Source of the DNA: Yersinia massiliensis CCUG 53443
Lineage (GTDB): Bacteria; Pseudomonadota; Gammaproteobacteria; Enterobacterales; Enterobacteriaceae
Direction: 5' to 3'
Length of the DNA stretch: 64,000 bases
Assembly: GCF_000312485.1 (NCBI RefSeq)
Contig: NZ_HE997647.1
Span: 240,029 to 304,028, forward strand
Shown here: positions 7,962 to 18,600 of the stretch, one piece after another
Layout of the letters: each line of letters starts with the position of its first letter
Numbering within the stretch: the first letter of the stretch is position 1
Notes under the pieces: model-generated
The model's database searches: none
What the model saw: only the letters and a program-made list of their open reading frames with translations
What the model was told of the DNA's origin: nothing
Position numbers and translations under genes: made by a program

Positions 7962-10814
7962 ATGTTGCCACTCCCTTCGCAATTACAGATTCAGGCGCAG
8001 AATGTACAGCAGCGCTTTCATGAGTTACCAACGCCGCAGCGTTTAAGTGATGAAGACATCGCCATCTTGGCGTTGAGTGATTTTGTCAGTGATATGCTAC
8101 TGATTCACCCTGAATGGCTGGAGGAGTTGCATCAGCAACCACCGCAAGCGCAGGAGTGGCAATATTATCCCCAATGGCTTAGCCAAGTGCTGAGCGAAAT
8201 CCAAGACGAAGCTGCACTCTTAGCGGCCTTGCGTCTGTTTCGTCGCCGTATCATGGTGCGCATTGCCTGGTCACAGGCGCTGCAAACCAGTACCACGACT
8301 GATACCTTGCAGCAACTCAGTTGGTTGGCGGAAACGGTGATTGTTGCCGCCCGTGACTGGCTCTATCAGGCCTGTTGCCGTGAGTTCGGTACGCCCTGCA
8401 ATAGTGAAGGTGTACCGCAGCCGCTATTGATTCTGGGGATGGGCAAACTCGGCGGTGGCGAACTGAATTTTTCCTCAGATATCGACCTGATTTTTGCCTA
8501 TCCCGAAAATGGTCAAACGCAAGGCGGGCGGCGGCAGTTGGACAACGCCCAATTCTTTACCCGCTTAGGCCAACGGTTGATCAAGGCACTCGATCAACAA
8601 ACCATTGATGGTTTCGTCTATCGAGTGGATATGCGTCTGCGCCCATTTGGTGATAGCGGCCCTTTAGTGTTGAGCTTTGCAGCACTGGAGGATTATTACC
8701 AAGAACAGGGCCGCGATTGGGAACGCTATGCGATGGTTAAGGCTCGTCTGATGGGCGGTGCAGAAGATCACTACAGTCAGGAGCTGCGCCAGACTTTGCG
8801 GCCATTTGTGTTCCGTCGCTATATCGATTTCAGCGTGATTCAATCGCTACGCAACATGAAAGGAATGATCGCGCGTGAAGTGCGCCGGCGTGGCTTGAAA
8901 GACAATATTAAGCTAGGGGCGGGCGGCATTCGTGAAATCGAGTTTATCACGCAAGTTTTCCAACTGATCCGTGGTGGCCGTGAACCTCGGCTGCAACAGC
9001 GAGCCTTATTGCCTACGTTACAGGCTGTCGCGGAACTAGGGTTACTGCCCGAGCAGCAAGTTGCGGATCTGAGTGGTAGCTATCTGTTTTTGCGCCGCCT
9101 TGAAAATCTGTTGCAAGCCATTGCTGATGAACAAACCCAGACATTACCCAGCGATACACTGAATCAGGCCCGATTGGCTTGGGGTATGGGATATGCGGAT
9201 TGGGCGGCAATGAGTGCTGCGCTGGAACAGCATATGCAAGCGGTACGTTGGGTATTTGATGACTTGATTGGCGATGATACCCCTGATATTGGCGAAGATC
9301 CCCGTCATGGTTTGTTCAAAAGTTTATGGCAGGATGCGCTGGAAGAGTGTGACTTAGCGCCACTGACGCCGCATCTGGATGAAGCCGCTCGTCGCCAGTT
9401 ACTGACCACCATCAATGACTTCCGTCGTGATGTGGATAAACGCACCATTGGCCCACGTGGCCGTGAAGTGCTGGATCAGCTTATGCCGCGATTGTTTGCT
9501 GAAATTTGCCCGCGTCCAGATGCCAATATTGCGCTGAGCCGCCTGATTCAACTGCTGCTGAGCATTCTCACCCGCACCACGTATTTGGAACTGCTGGTGG
9601 AGTACCATGCGGCGTTAAAACACGTTATCCGACTGTGTTCAGCCTCGCCAATGGTCGCTAGCCAGTTAGCTCGTTACCCGCTGTTATTGGATGAGTTGCT
9701 CGATCCACAATCGTTCTATCAACCGCTCGAGCCGGGCGCGTATCGCGATGAGTTACGTCAATATTTGCTGCGCGTGCCAGAAGACGACGAAGAGCAACAA
9801 CTCGAGGCATTGCGCCAGTTTAAGCAGGCACAGCAGTTACGAATTGCCGCTGGTGATATCACCGAGGCACTGCCTGTGATGAAAGTGAGTGATCACTTAA
9901 CTTATCTGGCAGAAGCCATCATTGATGCGGTTATCCAGCAAGCATGGAACCAAATGGTGGTGCGCTATGGTCAGCCAAGCCACCTATCGCAGCAAGAAGG
10001 CCGTGGTTTTGCCGTCATCGGCTATGGCAAATTGGGTGGATGGGAACTGGGCTATAGCTCGGATTTGGATCTGGTGTTCCTGCTCGATTGCCCGTTGGAC
10101 GTCATGACTGACGGTGAGCGCAGTATCGATGGCCGCCAGTTCTATTTGCGTTTGGCTCAGCGAGTCATGCACTTATTCAGCACCCGCACCTCATCTGGCA
10201 TTTTGTATGAAGTCGATGTCAGGCTGAGGCCATCAGGTGAGGCGGGTATGCTGGTCAGTACGGTCGAGGCTTTTGCTGATTATCAGCAAAATGAGGCTTG
10301 GACTTGGGAACATCAAGCACTGGTGCGCGCCCGTATCGTGTATGGCGATCATTCATTGCAGCAACAGTTTGATACTATCCGCCAGCAAATATTGTGTCGT
10401 CATCGTGACTGTCCACTCTTGCAGCAAGAAGTGCGAGAAATGCGCGAAAAAATGCGCAACCACCTCGGCAGCAAACAACGCGATGTCTTTGATATCAAAA
10501 CCGATGAAGGTGGGATCACTGATATTGAATTTATCGCGCAATATCTGGTGTTACGTTATGCCGCCAGTGAGCCACGTTTAACCCGTTGGTCAGATAATGT
10601 GCGCATTTTTGAACTGATGGCCAACTACGACATTATGCCGCAGGAAGAAGCGACCGCGCTGACGTGTGCCTACGTCACCATGCGAGATGAAATCCATCAT
10701 TTGGCCTTGCAGGAGCAATCCAGTAAGGTCGCGGCTGACTGTTTTGCCGCCGAGAGGGAACAGGTTACGGCTAGTTGGCATAAATGGCTGGTATCAACGC
10801 CTGTTGATGCATAA
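7962..10814 (+). CDS. glnE: bifunctional glutamine synthetase adenylyltransferase/adenylyl-removing enzyme
   Basis: GlnE adenylylates and deadenylylates glutamine synthetase in response to PII proteins and glutamine, setting nitrogen assimilation. The 950-residue protein has two nucleotidyltransferase domains: the N-terminal adenylyl-removase with [20 protein letters not shown] and the C-terminal adenylyltransferase with [20 protein letters not shown]. Each has the G-S-D-x-D signature, and regulatory helices lie between. The start [13 protein letters not shown] at 7962 follows AAGGAATTCGAT; the longer open frame runs into the palindrome and is not used. The next gene is hldE, the standard order. 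Confidence 0.97.
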   Translation: MLPLPSQLQIQAQNVQQRFHELPTPQRLSDEDIAILALSDFVSDMLLIHPEWLEELHQQPPQAQEWQYYPQWLSQVLSEIQDEAALLAALRLFRRRIMVRIAWSQALQTSTTTDTLQQLSWLAETVIVAARDWLYQACCREFGTPCNSEGVPQPLLILGMGKLGGGELNFSSDIDLIFAYPENGQTQGGRRQLDNAQFFTRLGQRLIKALDQQTIDGFVYRVDMRLRPFGDSGPLVLSFAALEDYYQEQGRDWERYAMVKARLMGGAEDHYSQELRQTLRPFVFRRYIDFSVIQSLRNMKGMIAREVRRRGLKDNIKLGAGGIREIEFITQVFQLIRGGREPRLQQRALLPTLQAVAELGLLPEQQVADLSGSYLFLRRLENLLQAIADEQTQTLPSDTLNQARLAWGMGYADWAAMSAALEQHMQAVRWVFDDLIGDDTPDIGEDPRHGLFKSLWQDALEECDLAPLTPHLDEAARRQLLTTINDFRRDVDKRTIGPRGREVLDQLMPRLFAEICPRPDANIALSRLIQLLLSILTRTTYLELLVEYHAALKHVIRLCSASPMVASQLARYPLLLDELLDPQSFYQPLEPGAYRDELRQYLLRVPEDDEEQQLEALRQFKQAQQLRIAAGDITEALPVMKVSDHLTYLAEAIIDAVIQQAWNQMVVRYGQPSHLSQQEGRGFAVIGYGKLGGWELGYSSDLDLVFLLDCPLDVMTDGERSIDGRQFYLRLAQRVMHLFSTRTSSGILYEVDVRLRPSGEAGMLVSTVEAFADYQQNEAWTWEHQALVRARIVYGDHSLQQQFDTIRQQILCRHRDCPLLQQEVREMREKMRNHLGSKQRDVFDIKTDEGGITDIEFIAQYLVLRYAASEPRLTRWSDNVRIFELMANYDIMPQEEATALTCAYVTMRDEIHHLALQEQSSKVAADCFAAEREQVTASWHKWLVSTPVDA

Positions 10815-10957
10815 GTCATGGTGATTAATGGTATGGAATATGTCTGTGATATTATTCGATACCTTACAATGAACATAATCCTTACATTGAAAATATTATT
10901 GGAGCGAAGGATGGGTGATTTCGGGGTTAATAACAGCTCACATTGGGGGGCAAACGT

Positions 10958-12388
10958 ATGAAAGTCACGCTGCCTGATTTTCGTCGCGCCGGAGTCTTAG
11001 TCGTGGGCGATGTCATGTTAGACCGTTACTGGTATGGACCTACCAGCCGCATTTCACCGGAAGCGCCGGTTCCTGTTGTCAAAGTTGATACCATCGAAGA
11101 ACGCCCAGGCGGTGCCGCGAACGTGGCGATGAACATTGCTTCCTTGGGCGCAATATCCCGCTTGGTGGGTTTAACCGGCATCGACGATGCGGCGCGTGCC
11201 TTGACCAACAAACTGAATGAAGTTCAGGTGCGCTGTGATTTTGTCTCGGTTCCCACCCATCCGACTATCACCAAACTGCGTGTTCTTTCCCGTAATCAAC
11301 AACTGATTCGCTTGGATTTTGAAGAAGGTTTTGGTGGCGTTGACCCCCAGCCGATTTTCGAGCGCATCCAACAAGCGCTTCCACAAATTGGTGCGCTGGT
11401 CCTGTCCGATTACGCTAAAGGGGCATTGAGCAGCGTACAACCGATGATTCAACTGGCGCGCAAAGCAAAAGTACCGGTGCTTATCGATCCTAAAGGCAGC
11501 GATTTTGAACGTTATCGTGGTGCAACACTGTTGACACCTAACCTGTCCGAATTTGAAGCCGTCGTCGGTCACTGCAAAGATGAAGAAGAATTGGTCACTC
11601 GCGGCATGAAATTAGTGGCCGATTTTGACCTTTCTGCCTTGCTGGTGACGCGTTCCGAACAAGGGATGACCTTGCTACAACTGGGCAAGCCACCGCTACA
11701 TTTGCCTACTCAGGCCCAAGAAGTGTTCGATGTGACGGGTGCCGGTGACACGGTGATTGGTGTGCTGGCAGCGGCTTTGGCGGCGGGTAATACCCTCGAA
11801 GAGTCATGCTTCCTCGCGAATGCGGCGGCAGGTGTGGTGGTTGGGAAGCTGGGTACGTCAACGGTTTCTCCGATTGAGCTAGAAAATGCCATTCGTGGCC
11901 GAGCTGAAACCGGTTTCGGTGTAATGAATGAGCAGCAACTGAAAAAAGCCGTTGCACAAGCCCGCCAGCGTGGCGAAAAAGTGGTGATGACCAACGGTAT
12001 TTTCGACATCCTCCATGCTGGTCATGTTTCGTATTTGGCCAATGCCCGCAAATTAGGCGATCGCTTGATCGTTGCCGTGAACAGTGATGCTTCGACCAAA
12101 CGATTGAAAGGCGAAAAACGCCCAGTGAATCCGTTAGATCAGCGCATGATCGTGTTAGGTGCGTTAGAAGCTGTCGACTGGGTTGTGCCGTTTGAAGAAG
12201 ATACCCCTCAGCGATTAATCGCCGATATCTTGCCAGATTTGCTGGTCAAAGGTGGCGATTACAAACCCGATGAAATTGCAGGCAGTGCCGAAGTTTGGGC
12301 CGCCGGTGGTGACGTGAAGGTGTTGAACTTTGAGGATGGTGTTTCTACGACGAATATTATTCAGTCGATCAAGAATGGTCGCGGCTAA
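10958..12388 (+). CDS. hldE: bifunctional heptose-7-phosphate kinase/heptose-1-phosphate adenylyltransferase
   Basis: HldE makes ADP-D-glycero-D-manno-heptose for the LPS inner core: the N-terminal domain phosphorylates heptose-7-phosphate at C1 and the C-terminal domain adds AMP. The 476-residue protein has a ribokinase (PfkB) domain at about 1-318 with [12 protein letters not shown] and [11 protein letters not shown], and a cytidylyltransferase-like domain from about 340 with [16 protein letters not shown] containing the HxGH motif. The ATG at 10958 is preceded by a GGGGGG ribosome-binding tract. It follows glnE on the same strand after a 143-bp gap. Confidence 0.97.
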   Translation: MKVTLPDFRRAGVLVVGDVMLDRYWYGPTSRISPEAPVPVVKVDTIEERPGGAANVAMNIASLGAISRLVGLTGIDDAARALTNKLNEVQVRCDFVSVPTHPTITKLRVLSRNQQLIRLDFEEGFGGVDPQPIFERIQQALPQIGALVLSDYAKGALSSVQPMIQLARKAKVPVLIDPKGSDFERYRGATLLTPNLSEFEAVVGHCKDEEELVTRGMKLVADFDLSALLVTRSEQGMTLLQLGKPPLHLPTQAQEVFDVTGAGDTVIGVLAAALAAGNTLEESCFLANAAAGVVVGKLGTSTVSPIELENAIRGRAETGFGVMNEQQLKKAVAQARQRGEKVVMTNGIFDILHAGHVSYLANARKLGDRLIVAVNSDASTKRLKGEKRPVNPLDQRMIVLGALEAVDWVVPFEEDTPQRLIADILPDLLVKGGDYKPDEIAGSAEVWAAGGDVKVLNFEDGVSTTNIIQSIKNGRG

Positions 12389-12389
12389 A

Positions 12390-12502
12390 TACCCGTCGTC
12401 CTTGGCGCTGCAGCGTTGTTAGCGGCACTCACGCACCCGAATCACTTACTAGTGTAAGCTCATCGGGTACGCCTACTGGCAACGCCAATGGATCTGGGTA
12501 GA
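12390..12502. repeat. single ERIC-type repeat
   Basis: One copy lies between hldE and yjeH, with terminal TACCC and GGGTA, the GCTGCAGCGTTGTTAGC arm and the palindromic core ACCCGAATCACTTACTAGTGTAAGCTCATCGGGT. It begins just after the hldE stop and ends about 10 bp before the yjeH start, so it is probably transcribed with both genes. Confidence 0.85.
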
Positions 12503-12509
12503 GAATAAA

Positions 12510-13760
12510 ATGAGTGGACTCAAACAGGAGTTAAGCCTCGCACAGGGCGTCGGGTTGTTGTCCACCTCGCTGCTGGGAACAGGTGTCTTTGCCGTCCCTG
12601 CACTGGCAGCAATGCTCGCGGGCGATGACAGCCTATGGGCTTGGCCGGTACTGATTGTGCTGGTTTTCCCGATTGCTATTGCCTTTGCTGCTTTGGGGCG
12701 TCACTTCCCCAGCGCGGGTGGTGCCGCTCACTTCGTGACTATGGCTTTTGGGCCGAAATTAGGCAAAGTTACTGGCTGGCTATTCTTGTCCGTCATCCCC
12801 GTAGGACTCCCTGCGGCTTTACAGATTGCCGCAGGTTTCTGGCAGGCAACCTTTGGTTGGCGTGATAGCGAACTGCTGATGGTGCAACTGGTGACTTTAC
12901 TGGCCATATGGTTGCTCGGCACGCGCAGTGCAGGCTCAAGTGCCAATGTACAAACCTTGATTGCACTATTGGTCATCGCCCTCGTGGTGGCTATTTGGTG
13001 GCAAGGAGAGATTCATCCATCCCAAATCCCTTGGCCATCACCGCAAGATATATCCCCGCCGAATATGTTCAATGCACTTGCCGTGATGTTCTGGTGCTTC
13101 GTCGGGCTAGAAGCGTTTGCGCATCTGGCGACAGAATTCCGTCATCCTGAACGTGATTTTCCTCGGGCGCTAATCGTAGGGCTATTGGTCGCGGGTGCGG
13201 TTTACTGGGGATGCACTGTGGCCGTGCTGCATTTTCATGCCTATGGTGAAGAACAAGCGGCTGCGGCCTCATTACCTGGCATTGTGGTGCAACTGTTTGG
13301 GGAACATGCGCTGTGGATTGCCTGCATTATTGGCTATTTAGCCTGCTTTGCTAGCGTCAATATTTATACTCAAAGCTTTGCTCGCATGGTGTGGTCACAA
13401 GCTCAGGTGCGACCACAAAGTAAGTTGGCGCAGCTTTCTGCCGGTCAAACTCCCGTCTATGCATTAACGGCCGTTGTGGGTAGTTGCTTAGTGTTCGCCT
13501 TGCTGATTTATTGGTTGGCGCTACCTTTGGATTTACTGATTGTTTATGCCAACGGTATTTTCGTGTTGATTTACTTGTTGTGCATGCTGGCAGGTATTCG
13601 TTTATTGAGTGGGCGCTCGCGCGTGATGTCGATGATTGGCAGTATTCTATGTTGTGTATTGCTGGTGATGATTGGTTGGAAAAGCTTATACGCGTTACTG
13701 ATGTTTGTTCTGCTATGGGCTGGGATATCTCGAATGCCGAAAGCGATACTGCCATCGTAA
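12510..13760 (+). CDS. yjeH: L-methionine/branched-chain amino acid exporter YjeH
   Basis: This 416-residue APC-superfamily inner-membrane transporter is very close to E. coli YjeH, which exports L-methionine and branched-chain amino acids. It starts MSGLKQELSLAQGVGLLSTS and has about twelve hydrophobic helices. The helix 1 break GTGVFAVPALAAM and the FWCFVGLEAFAHLATEF segment are family signatures. In E. coli yjeH lies elsewhere on the chromosome (near groSL), so its position after hldE differs from E. coli. An ERIC-type repeat fills the gap to hldE. Confidence 0.9.
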   Translation: MSGLKQELSLAQGVGLLSTSLLGTGVFAVPALAAMLAGDDSLWAWPVLIVLVFPIAIAFAALGRHFPSAGGAAHFVTMAFGPKLGKVTGWLFLSVIPVGLPAALQIAAGFWQATFGWRDSELLMVQLVTLLAIWLLGTRSAGSSANVQTLIALLVIALVVAIWWQGEIHPSQIPWPSPQDISPPNMFNALAVMFWCFVGLEAFAHLATEFRHPERDFPRALIVGLLVAGAVYWGCTVAVLHFHAYGEEQAAAASLPGIVVQLFGEHALWIACIIGYLACFASVNIYTQSFARMVWSQAQVRPQSKLAQLSAGQTPVYALTAVVGSCLVFALLIYWLALPLDLLIVYANGIFVLIYLLCMLAGIRLLSGRSRVMSMIGSILCCVLLVMIGWKSLYALLMFVLLWAGISRMPKAILPS

Positions 13761-13813
13761 ATAGACTTATTGCTAGTCTAATGCCCCCTTTTAAGTTCAA
13801 GAACACAATAAAA

Positions 13814-13838
13814 TCAGGGTGCTACATGAGCACCCTGA
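13814..13838 (-). terminator. terminator between yjeH and ubiK
   Basis: A perfect 10-bp stem (TCAGGGTGCT / AGCACCCTGA) with a 5-base loop is followed by TTTTATTG on the minus strand, so it ends ubiK transcription. The plus side lacks a T run but the hairpin may still serve yjeH. Confidence 0.85.
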
Positions 13839-13873
13839 AGAGTAATAACGCCTTCGCATAATGATTTTTCACA

Positions 13874-14182
13874 TCACTCGGCAGCTTTGTTCTCACTGTT
13901 GTTTTCATCGGTCGGATTTTCAATCGCAGCAGGCGCGCTATTGAATTTAGCTTCCAATTGACCCAGACGTTGCTCGAGTAAGGCCAGTTTTTCTCTGGTG
14001 CGCAGCAACACTTGAGTTTGCACGTCGAACTCTTCACGGTTGACCAAATCCAGTCGGGTTAACTGCGCTTGTAGCACCAGCCGGATTTTCTTTTCGACGT
14101 CGTCCCCGAATTCGCGAATACCTTTCGGCATAGACTCATGCACCTGGCGGGCGATTTGTTCAATTTTTTTCGGGTCAATCAT
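13874..14182 (-). CDS. ubiK: ubiquinone biosynthesis accessory factor UbiK
   Basis: UbiK (YqiC, BMFP family) is a small membrane-associated factor that joins UbiJ to assist the aerobic ubiquinone pathway. The 102-residue protein begins [20 protein letters not shown], has an amphipathic N-terminal helix, then a coiled coil with leucine heptads at about 55-85, and an acidic, low-complexity tail. Length and sequence match the enterobacterial family. It is transcribed towards yjeH and away from the riboswitch and ribB. Confidence 0.93.
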   Translation of the reverse strand: MIDPKKIEQIARQVHESMPKGIREFGDDVEKKIRLVLQAQLTRLDLVNREEFDVQTQVLLRTREKLALLEQRLGQLEAKFNSAPAAIENPTDENNSENKAAE

Positions 14183-14311
14183 GATATTTCCCTAATTAGA
14201 GGTGTAGTGACTCCCTCTAGTGTAATGCCAGATTAAGATTGTATAAACCTCCACACATCTACATTTTGGTAATTGCTCCGAAGAATCAATAGCGCTATAG
14301 TCATACACTTA

Positions 14312-14488
14312 TTCTCAGGGCGGGGTGTAAGTCCCCACCGGCGGTAAATTGTGTTGCGGCGTATCAACGTCGTGGTGCAAAAGCCCGCGAGCGCTCACCT
14401 TGCTTCTCTTATCAAAGAAAGTCGGGTAGAGGTCAGCAGATCCGGTGTAATTCCGGGGCCGACGGTTATAGTCCGGATGGGAGAGATT
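14312..14488 (+). promoter_or_regulatory. FMN riboswitch (RFN element) controlling ribB
   Basis: The leader of ribB contains the RFN landmarks in order: TCAGGGCGGGGTG (about 14315), CCCCACCGGCGGTAAAT, AGCCCGCGAGCG, AGGTCAGCAGATCCGGTG, CCGGGGCCGACGGTTATAGT and CCGGATGGGAGAGA. FMN binding is known to switch off riboflavin genes with this aptamer. The P1 strand CAGGGCGG (14316-14323) is complementary to CCGCCCTG at 14644-14651 just before the start codon, which forms the expression platform. Confidence 0.95.
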
Positions 14489-14643
14489 AACGGTATCTGC
14501 TGGTTTTATGCACGTTTTAGGTTTCAAGAAACAATTCACACAGTCGCTTGAAAACTGTCGGGTATAGATCACCTGCCTTATTTCAGCTATTTCTCTATCT
14601 ATAAGATTTTATAGATAAAAGAATGGCCTGTTACTCCTCAAGA

Positions 14644-14690
14644 CCGCCCTGATTCTGGTAATCCATAATATTAATGAGGTTTTTTTTACC
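14644..14690 (+). promoter_or_regulatory. ribB riboswitch expression platform
   Basis: CCGCCCTG (14644-14651) can pair with the aptamer P1 strand. It is followed by CTGGTAAT...ATTAATGAGG and a run of eight T directly before the ACC-ATG of ribB. This arrangement is like the E. coli ribB leader, where FMN controls both termination and ribosome access. Confidence 0.75.
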
Positions 14691-15329
14691 ATGAATCAGA
14701 CTCTTCTTTCAGATTTTGGCACGCCTTTCGAGCGTGTAGAACGTGCTATCGACGCTTTGCGTAATGGCCGTGGCGTAATGGTATTGGATGATGAAAGTCG
14801 TGAAAACGAAGGCGATATCGTTTTTGCTGCTGAAGCCATGACAGTGGAACAAATGGCGCTCACCATTCGTCACGGTAGCGGCATCGTGTGTCTGTGTATC
14901 ACGGATGAACACCGTCAAAAGCTAGAATTACCGATGATGGTCACCAACAATACTAGCCAGTTCCAAACCGGTTTTACCGTGACAATTGAAGCGGCAGAAG
15001 GCGTTACCACTGGCGTTTCCGCGGCAGATCGTTTAACCACGATCCGTGCAGCAATTGCCGATAATGCAAAACCAAGCGACCTTAACCGCCCGGGCCATGT
15101 ATTCCCACTGCGCGGCCAATCAGGCGGCGTTTTATCCCGCCGTGGTCACACCGAAGCTTCAATTGATTTGGCTATCTTGGCAGGTTACAAACCAGCGGGT
15201 GTGCTGTGTGAGCTGACCAATGATGATGGCAGCATGGCTCATGCGCCAGAAGTGATCGAGTTCGCCAAGTTGCATAATATGCCTGTTGTCACGATTGATG
15301 ATCTGGTGGCGTATCGCCAATCTCGCTAG
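14691..15329 (+). CDS. ribB: 3,4-dihydroxy-2-butanone-4-phosphate synthase
   Basis: RibB converts ribulose-5-phosphate to 3,4-dihydroxy-2-butanone-4-phosphate plus formate, supplying the four-carbon unit of riboflavin. The 212-residue protein has the [16 protein letters not shown] acidic loop that binds Mg, the [18 protein letters not shown] segment, and [20 protein letters not shown]. It is a stand-alone RibB with no GTP cyclohydrolase II domain, as in Enterobacterales. Expression is under the FMN riboswitch immediately upstream. Confidence 0.98.
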   Translation: MNQTLLSDFGTPFERVERAIDALRNGRGVMVLDDESRENEGDIVFAAEAMTVEQMALTIRHGSGIVCLCITDEHRQKLELPMMVTNNTSQFQTGFTVTIEAAEGVTTGVSAADRLTTIRAAIADNAKPSDLNRPGHVFPLRGQSGGVLSRRGHTEASIDLAILAGYKPAGVLCELTNDDGSMAHAPEVIEFAKLHNMPVVTIDDLVAYRQSR

Positions 15330-15392
15330 AAGATAGCCAACTGATTTAGTTTGGTTGCTATTGAATATTGGCTGCTAAAGTTGAGCATTAAA

Positions 15393-15435
15393 CACCGGGT
15401 TACCTCTCGTTTTCTGAAAAGACAGTGACCCGGTG
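15393..15435 (+). terminator. stem-loop after ribB
   Basis: CACCGGGT (15393-15400) pairs with ACCCGGTG (15428-15435) around a long loop containing an inner TTTTC/GAAAA pairing. No strong T run follows, so it may be a weak terminator or a 3'-end stabiliser. Confidence 0.45.
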
Positions 15436-15625
15436 ATGTTCTACTTTAATCCCCGTAATCTCTCGCTATAACAGTGTATTAATCGGTCTTTTACCCCACT
15501 CAGTTTCCCATTCAAAATTATTGAACATCATCATCATGGTTATCCGGCTGTGAAATAGAATAAAAGCGCGTAATGTGTTGCTCATGGTTTAAGCACACTT
15601 TTCTATTTAATCGTAAGGATTCTCT

Positions 15626-16408
15626 ATGAACACTCCTCGTATGCCTGCACTGTTTCTCGGCCACGGTAGCCCGATGAACGTGCTGGAAGAAAACAGTCAC
15701 ACTCTGGCATGGCGTACGTTGGGTGAGACATTACCGCGTCCTAAGGCCATCCTAGCGATCTCTGCCCACTGGTATACCCGTGGAACTGCGGTAACTGCTA
15801 TGGCGAAACCTCGGACCATCCATGATTTTGGTGGCTTCCCGCAAGCGCTGTTTGATACCGAGTATCCGGCGCCAGGCTCGCCTGAGCTAGCAGCGCAAGT
15901 CCAACAACTGCTGGCGCCAATCCCTGTACGGGCGGATACCAGCGAATGGGGATTGGATCATGGTAGCTGGGGAGTCTTGATCAAAATGTATCCTGAGGCG
16001 GATATTCCCGTCGTGCAGCTGAGTATCGATGGCACTCAACCGGCAGAGTATCACTATGAGTTAGGCCGTAAATTGGCAGTATTGCGCGATCAAGGTGTGA
16101 TGATTGTTGCCAGCGGCAACGTGGTGCACAACTTGCGGATGGTGAGATGGCAGGGGGAAAGTGATCCCTATCCTTGGGCCGAATCTTTCAATCAGTTTGT
16201 GCGGGATAATTTGAGCTATCAGGGTGAGAATCATCCATTAATTAACTTTATGCAGCACGAAGGCGCGGCCTTATCTAACCCAACACCTGAACACTATTTA
16301 CCCCTGCTTTACGTGCTGGGGAGTTGGGATGGCAAAGAGGCGATTTCGATTCCTACCGATGGGATCGAAATGGGATCATTGAGTATGTTGTCGGTACTGG
16401 TTAACTAG
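15626..16408 (+). CDS. ygiD: 4,5-DOPA extradiol dioxygenase-like protein YgiD
   Basis: This 260-residue LigB-superfamily protein resembles E. coli YgiD, described as a zinc-dependent 4,5-DOPA dioxygenase. It begins MNTPRMPALFLGHGSPMNVL, placing a metal-ligand His in the LGHGSP motif. SAHWYTRG, GLDHGSWGVL and SGNVVHNLR are the other conserved His-containing motifs. TAAGGA precedes the ATG. The gene has its own gap on both sides and is convergent with ygiC. The natural substrate in bacteria is uncertain. Confidence 0.9.
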   Translation: MNTPRMPALFLGHGSPMNVLEENSHTLAWRTLGETLPRPKAILAISAHWYTRGTAVTAMAKPRTIHDFGGFPQALFDTEYPAPGSPELAAQVQQLLAPIPVRADTSEWGLDHGSWGVLIKMYPEADIPVVQLSIDGTQPAEYHYELGRKLAVLRDQGVMIVASGNVVHNLRMVRWQGESDPYPWAESFNQFVRDNLSYQGENHPLINFMQHEGAALSNPTPEHYLPLLYVLGSWDGKEAISIPTDGIEMGSLSMLSVLVN

Positions 16409-16448
16409 CAAAAAGCACCAGTAGTTGAGATTAGGAATTAGAAACAAA

Positions 16449-16474
16449 AAGGGAAGGCCATATGACCTTCCCTT
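16449..16474 (-). terminator. terminator after ygiC
   Basis: A 9-bp stem (AAGGGAAGG / CCTTCCCTT) ends in a T5 run on the minus strand, just beyond the ygiC stop codon. It may also serve the convergent ygiD. Confidence 0.82.
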
Positions 16475-16488
16475 ATCAATGCGCCAAC

Positions 16489-17649
16489 TTATCCCAGAAT
16501 GATATGGGGATAAAAACGCGACAGATCTTGGGTGATCAATTCGCGATCTTCACGCAAACCAATACCACATGGTTGGTCATTCACTAGCCAGCTACCAATC
16601 AACGTATAGCTGTCACCGAATTTAGGCAACGGATGGAATTGCTGTACAATCATGCCTTCTTCACCATACGGCCCATCAACTCGCGCGACTTCTTTACCAT
16701 TCTCCACTATCTGGATATTGGCACCTTCCCGCGAGAATAGCGGCTTGGTGACATAATGATCCATTGCAGGATGATCGTCTTCAGCAAAATAAGCGGGTAA
16801 CAGATTAGGGTGATTTGGGAACATCTCCCAGAGCAAAGGAAGCAAAGCTTTGTTGGAGATAATACTTTTCCAAGCGGGTTCCAGCCAGCGCACGCCAGCA
16901 TCTTCCAGTTTGGTGGAGAACATTTCGCGGAACATAAATTCCCACGGATAGAGCTTGAACAAATTACTGATGACTTGGTTATCGAGGTCAGTAAATTGCC
17001 CTTTTTCTCCAAGGCCGATCTCTTCCATAAACATGAATTCAGTCGGCAGGCCCGCTTCCAATGCGCAATCTTGCAGATATTGCACCGTACCGCGATCTTC
17101 TTCGCTGTCCTGACAACAAGCCAGATGCAGCAAGCTAAAACCGTGGTTTTCACGCAGATCAACAAAACGCTCAATCAGCTTCTCTTGCATGCTGTTGTAT
17201 TGATCAGAATCTTGGCTCAAATTGCCTGCATTGATCTGATCTTCCAACCATAACCATTGGAAAAAGGCAGCTTCATACAGTGATGTCGGCGTGTCTGCGT
17301 TGTTCTCCAGCAATTTTGCTGGATTGACGCCGTCATAGGCCAGATCAAGGCGAGAATAGAGTGACGGTTGTTGGGTTCGCCAAGAGCTACGGACAAAATC
17401 CCAGCAGTGCTTTGGAATACGGAATTTAGCCATCAGTTGATCGCTATTGATGACTTTCTCAACCACTTGCAGGCACATTTGATGCAACTCTGCCGTGGTC
17501 TCTTCCAGCTCTTCAATTTGCGCTAGCGTGAACTCGTAATAAGCATCTTCACACCAGTACGGCTCGCCATACATGGTGTGAAAACGGAAACCAAATTCAG
17601 TGGCTTTTTCGCGCCAATCTGGGCGTTCGCTAATCGCTAAACGTTTCAT
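16489..17649 (-). CDS. ygiC: glutathionylspermidine synthase-like ATP-grasp protein YgiC
   Basis: The 386-residue protein matches the E. coli YgiC/YjfC family, related to the synthetase half of glutathionylspermidine synthase, an ATP-grasp C-N ligase. Visible landmarks are [20 protein letters not shown] near the start, [20 protein letters not shown], and the nucleotide-binding C-terminal part ([13 protein letters not shown], then [19 protein letters not shown]). No amidase domain is present. The substrate is unknown. It lies 10 bp after ygiB, so the two are almost certainly one transcription unit. Confidence 0.9.
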   Translation of the reverse strand: MKRLAISERPDWREKATEFGFRFHTMYGEPYWCEDAYYEFTLAQIEELEETTAELHQMCLQVVEKVINSDQLMAKFRIPKHCWDFVRSSWRTQQPSLYSRLDLAYDGVNPAKLLENNADTPTSLYEAAFFQWLWLEDQINAGNLSQDSDQYNSMQEKLIERFVDLRENHGFSLLHLACCQDSEEDRGTVQYLQDCALEAGLPTEFMFMEEIGLGEKGQFTDLDNQVISNLFKLYPWEFMFREMFSTKLEDAGVRWLEPAWKSIISNKALLPLLWEMFPNHPNLLPAYFAEDDHPAMDHYVTKPLFSREGANIQIVENGKEVARVDGPYGEEGMIVQQFHPLPKFGDSYTLIGSWLVNDQPCGIGLREDRELITQDLSRFYPHIILG

Positions 17650-17659
17650 TAATCAGACC

Positions 17660-18352
17660 TTAGCCACCCATGCTGCGAGTGCTGGTTTTAGATGACGTTG
17701 CGGCGCTACGTTGCATGGTGGACTGTTTAGCGACCGATTCGCCAAAACCGCCACGAGTGATGGTATTGGTCACTGCTGGCTTAGGTGCCATTGCAGTACG
17801 CGGCACAGTCATGGTGCGGCCAGTGGTCGCTGAACCAAAGTTTTTACCAGTGGAGTCAACAAATTTGCCATTCGCTGGGCTATTCGGTGCTTTAGAGGTG
17901 AACAGTGGCTGACTTGCGCCGCCGCCCATCATCCGACCCATCATATAACCGGCCATCAATGGCATCCACATACCGCCGCTCTGCTGTGGTGCTGCCGCAG
18001 TTGTTTCGCTGGTCGATGATGAAGAGGTTGGCACCATACCCGCTTGCGCAGGGGCCTGAGTACACTGAGACTCGCCAAATTCTGCAATGCAGTCTTCACG
18101 GGTTGCATATTTTGGTGCTGTCTTAGCTGCTTCCTGCAAAGCAGTATTATAAGCAGTTGTACATTCCGCACTCTTAGACGGATTCGCCTGAGAGCAATCA
18201 TCCGCATTTTGGTACAAAGAGACGGTTTCATCGGTCTTTTCGCAGCCGGCCAGCATAAATACAGCGCTGACAGCTAAAGCTACCGGCGCAAGGCGATAAC
18301 TGCGCCAAGATTTACGGAAAGTCTCTTGATTGATGTTTTGAGTCCGTTTCAT
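17660..18352 (-). CDS. ygiB: DUF1190 protein YgiB, probable lipoprotein
   Basis: This 230-residue protein of unknown function has a long basic N terminus, a hydrophobic stretch and a lipobox-like LAGC with the cysteine at about residue 37. It is therefore probably membrane-attached, although the n-region is longer than usual. A Ser/Thr/Gln-rich linker, a [11 protein letters not shown] glycine-methionine motif and a conserved [19 protein letters not shown] tail follow. It pairs with ygiC downstream, as in E. coli, and lies next to tolC. Confidence 0.9.
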   Translation of the reverse strand: MKRTQNINQETFRKSWRSYRLAPVALAVSAVFMLAGCEKTDETVSLYQNADDCSQANPSKSAECTTAYNTALQEAAKTAPKYATREDCIAEFGESQCTQAPAQAGMVPTSSSSTSETTAAAPQQSGGMWMPLMAGYMMGRMMGGGASQPLFTSKAPNSPANGKFVDSTGKNFGSATTGRTMTVPRTAMAPKPAVTNTITRGGFGESVAKQSTMQRSAATSSKTSTRSMGG

Positions 18353-18552
18353 CGTTAATTATCTCATTTCCGGGCATTCGAAGCCCTTTCCCAGTAAGTG
18401 TCCCTAGGATAGGGGAAACGTGTATAAAATTAAAGCGCGAGGGCCGGTCAGCAACAGACTTTACAAAGCTATACGAAATGGTGCGAGTAGCCTCGCTTTT
18501 TTCATTGACGAAAAATGCTTGGGTGTGCACGAGAAGGGGGACTGAAAATGAG

Positions 18553-18579
18553 CCGGATGCAGCCTAATACTGCACCCGG
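18553..18579 (-). terminator. candidate tolC terminator
   Basis: CCGGATGCAG (18553-18562) and CTGCACCCGG (18570-18579) form a 10-bp stem with one mismatch and a 7-base loop, downstream of the tolC stop on the minus strand. It is followed by CTCATTTTC. Confidence 0.65.
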
Positions 18580-18600
18580 AGAGCCTAACTAAACGACGAA

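Noticed and set aside
13357..13806. 149-codon minus-strand frame inside yjeH
   Set aside because: Antisense shadow of a clearly conserved transporter gene.
16707..17253. Overlapping frames of about 150 codons within ygiC on both strands
   Set aside because: Shadows of ygiC; the proteins have odd composition and no family.
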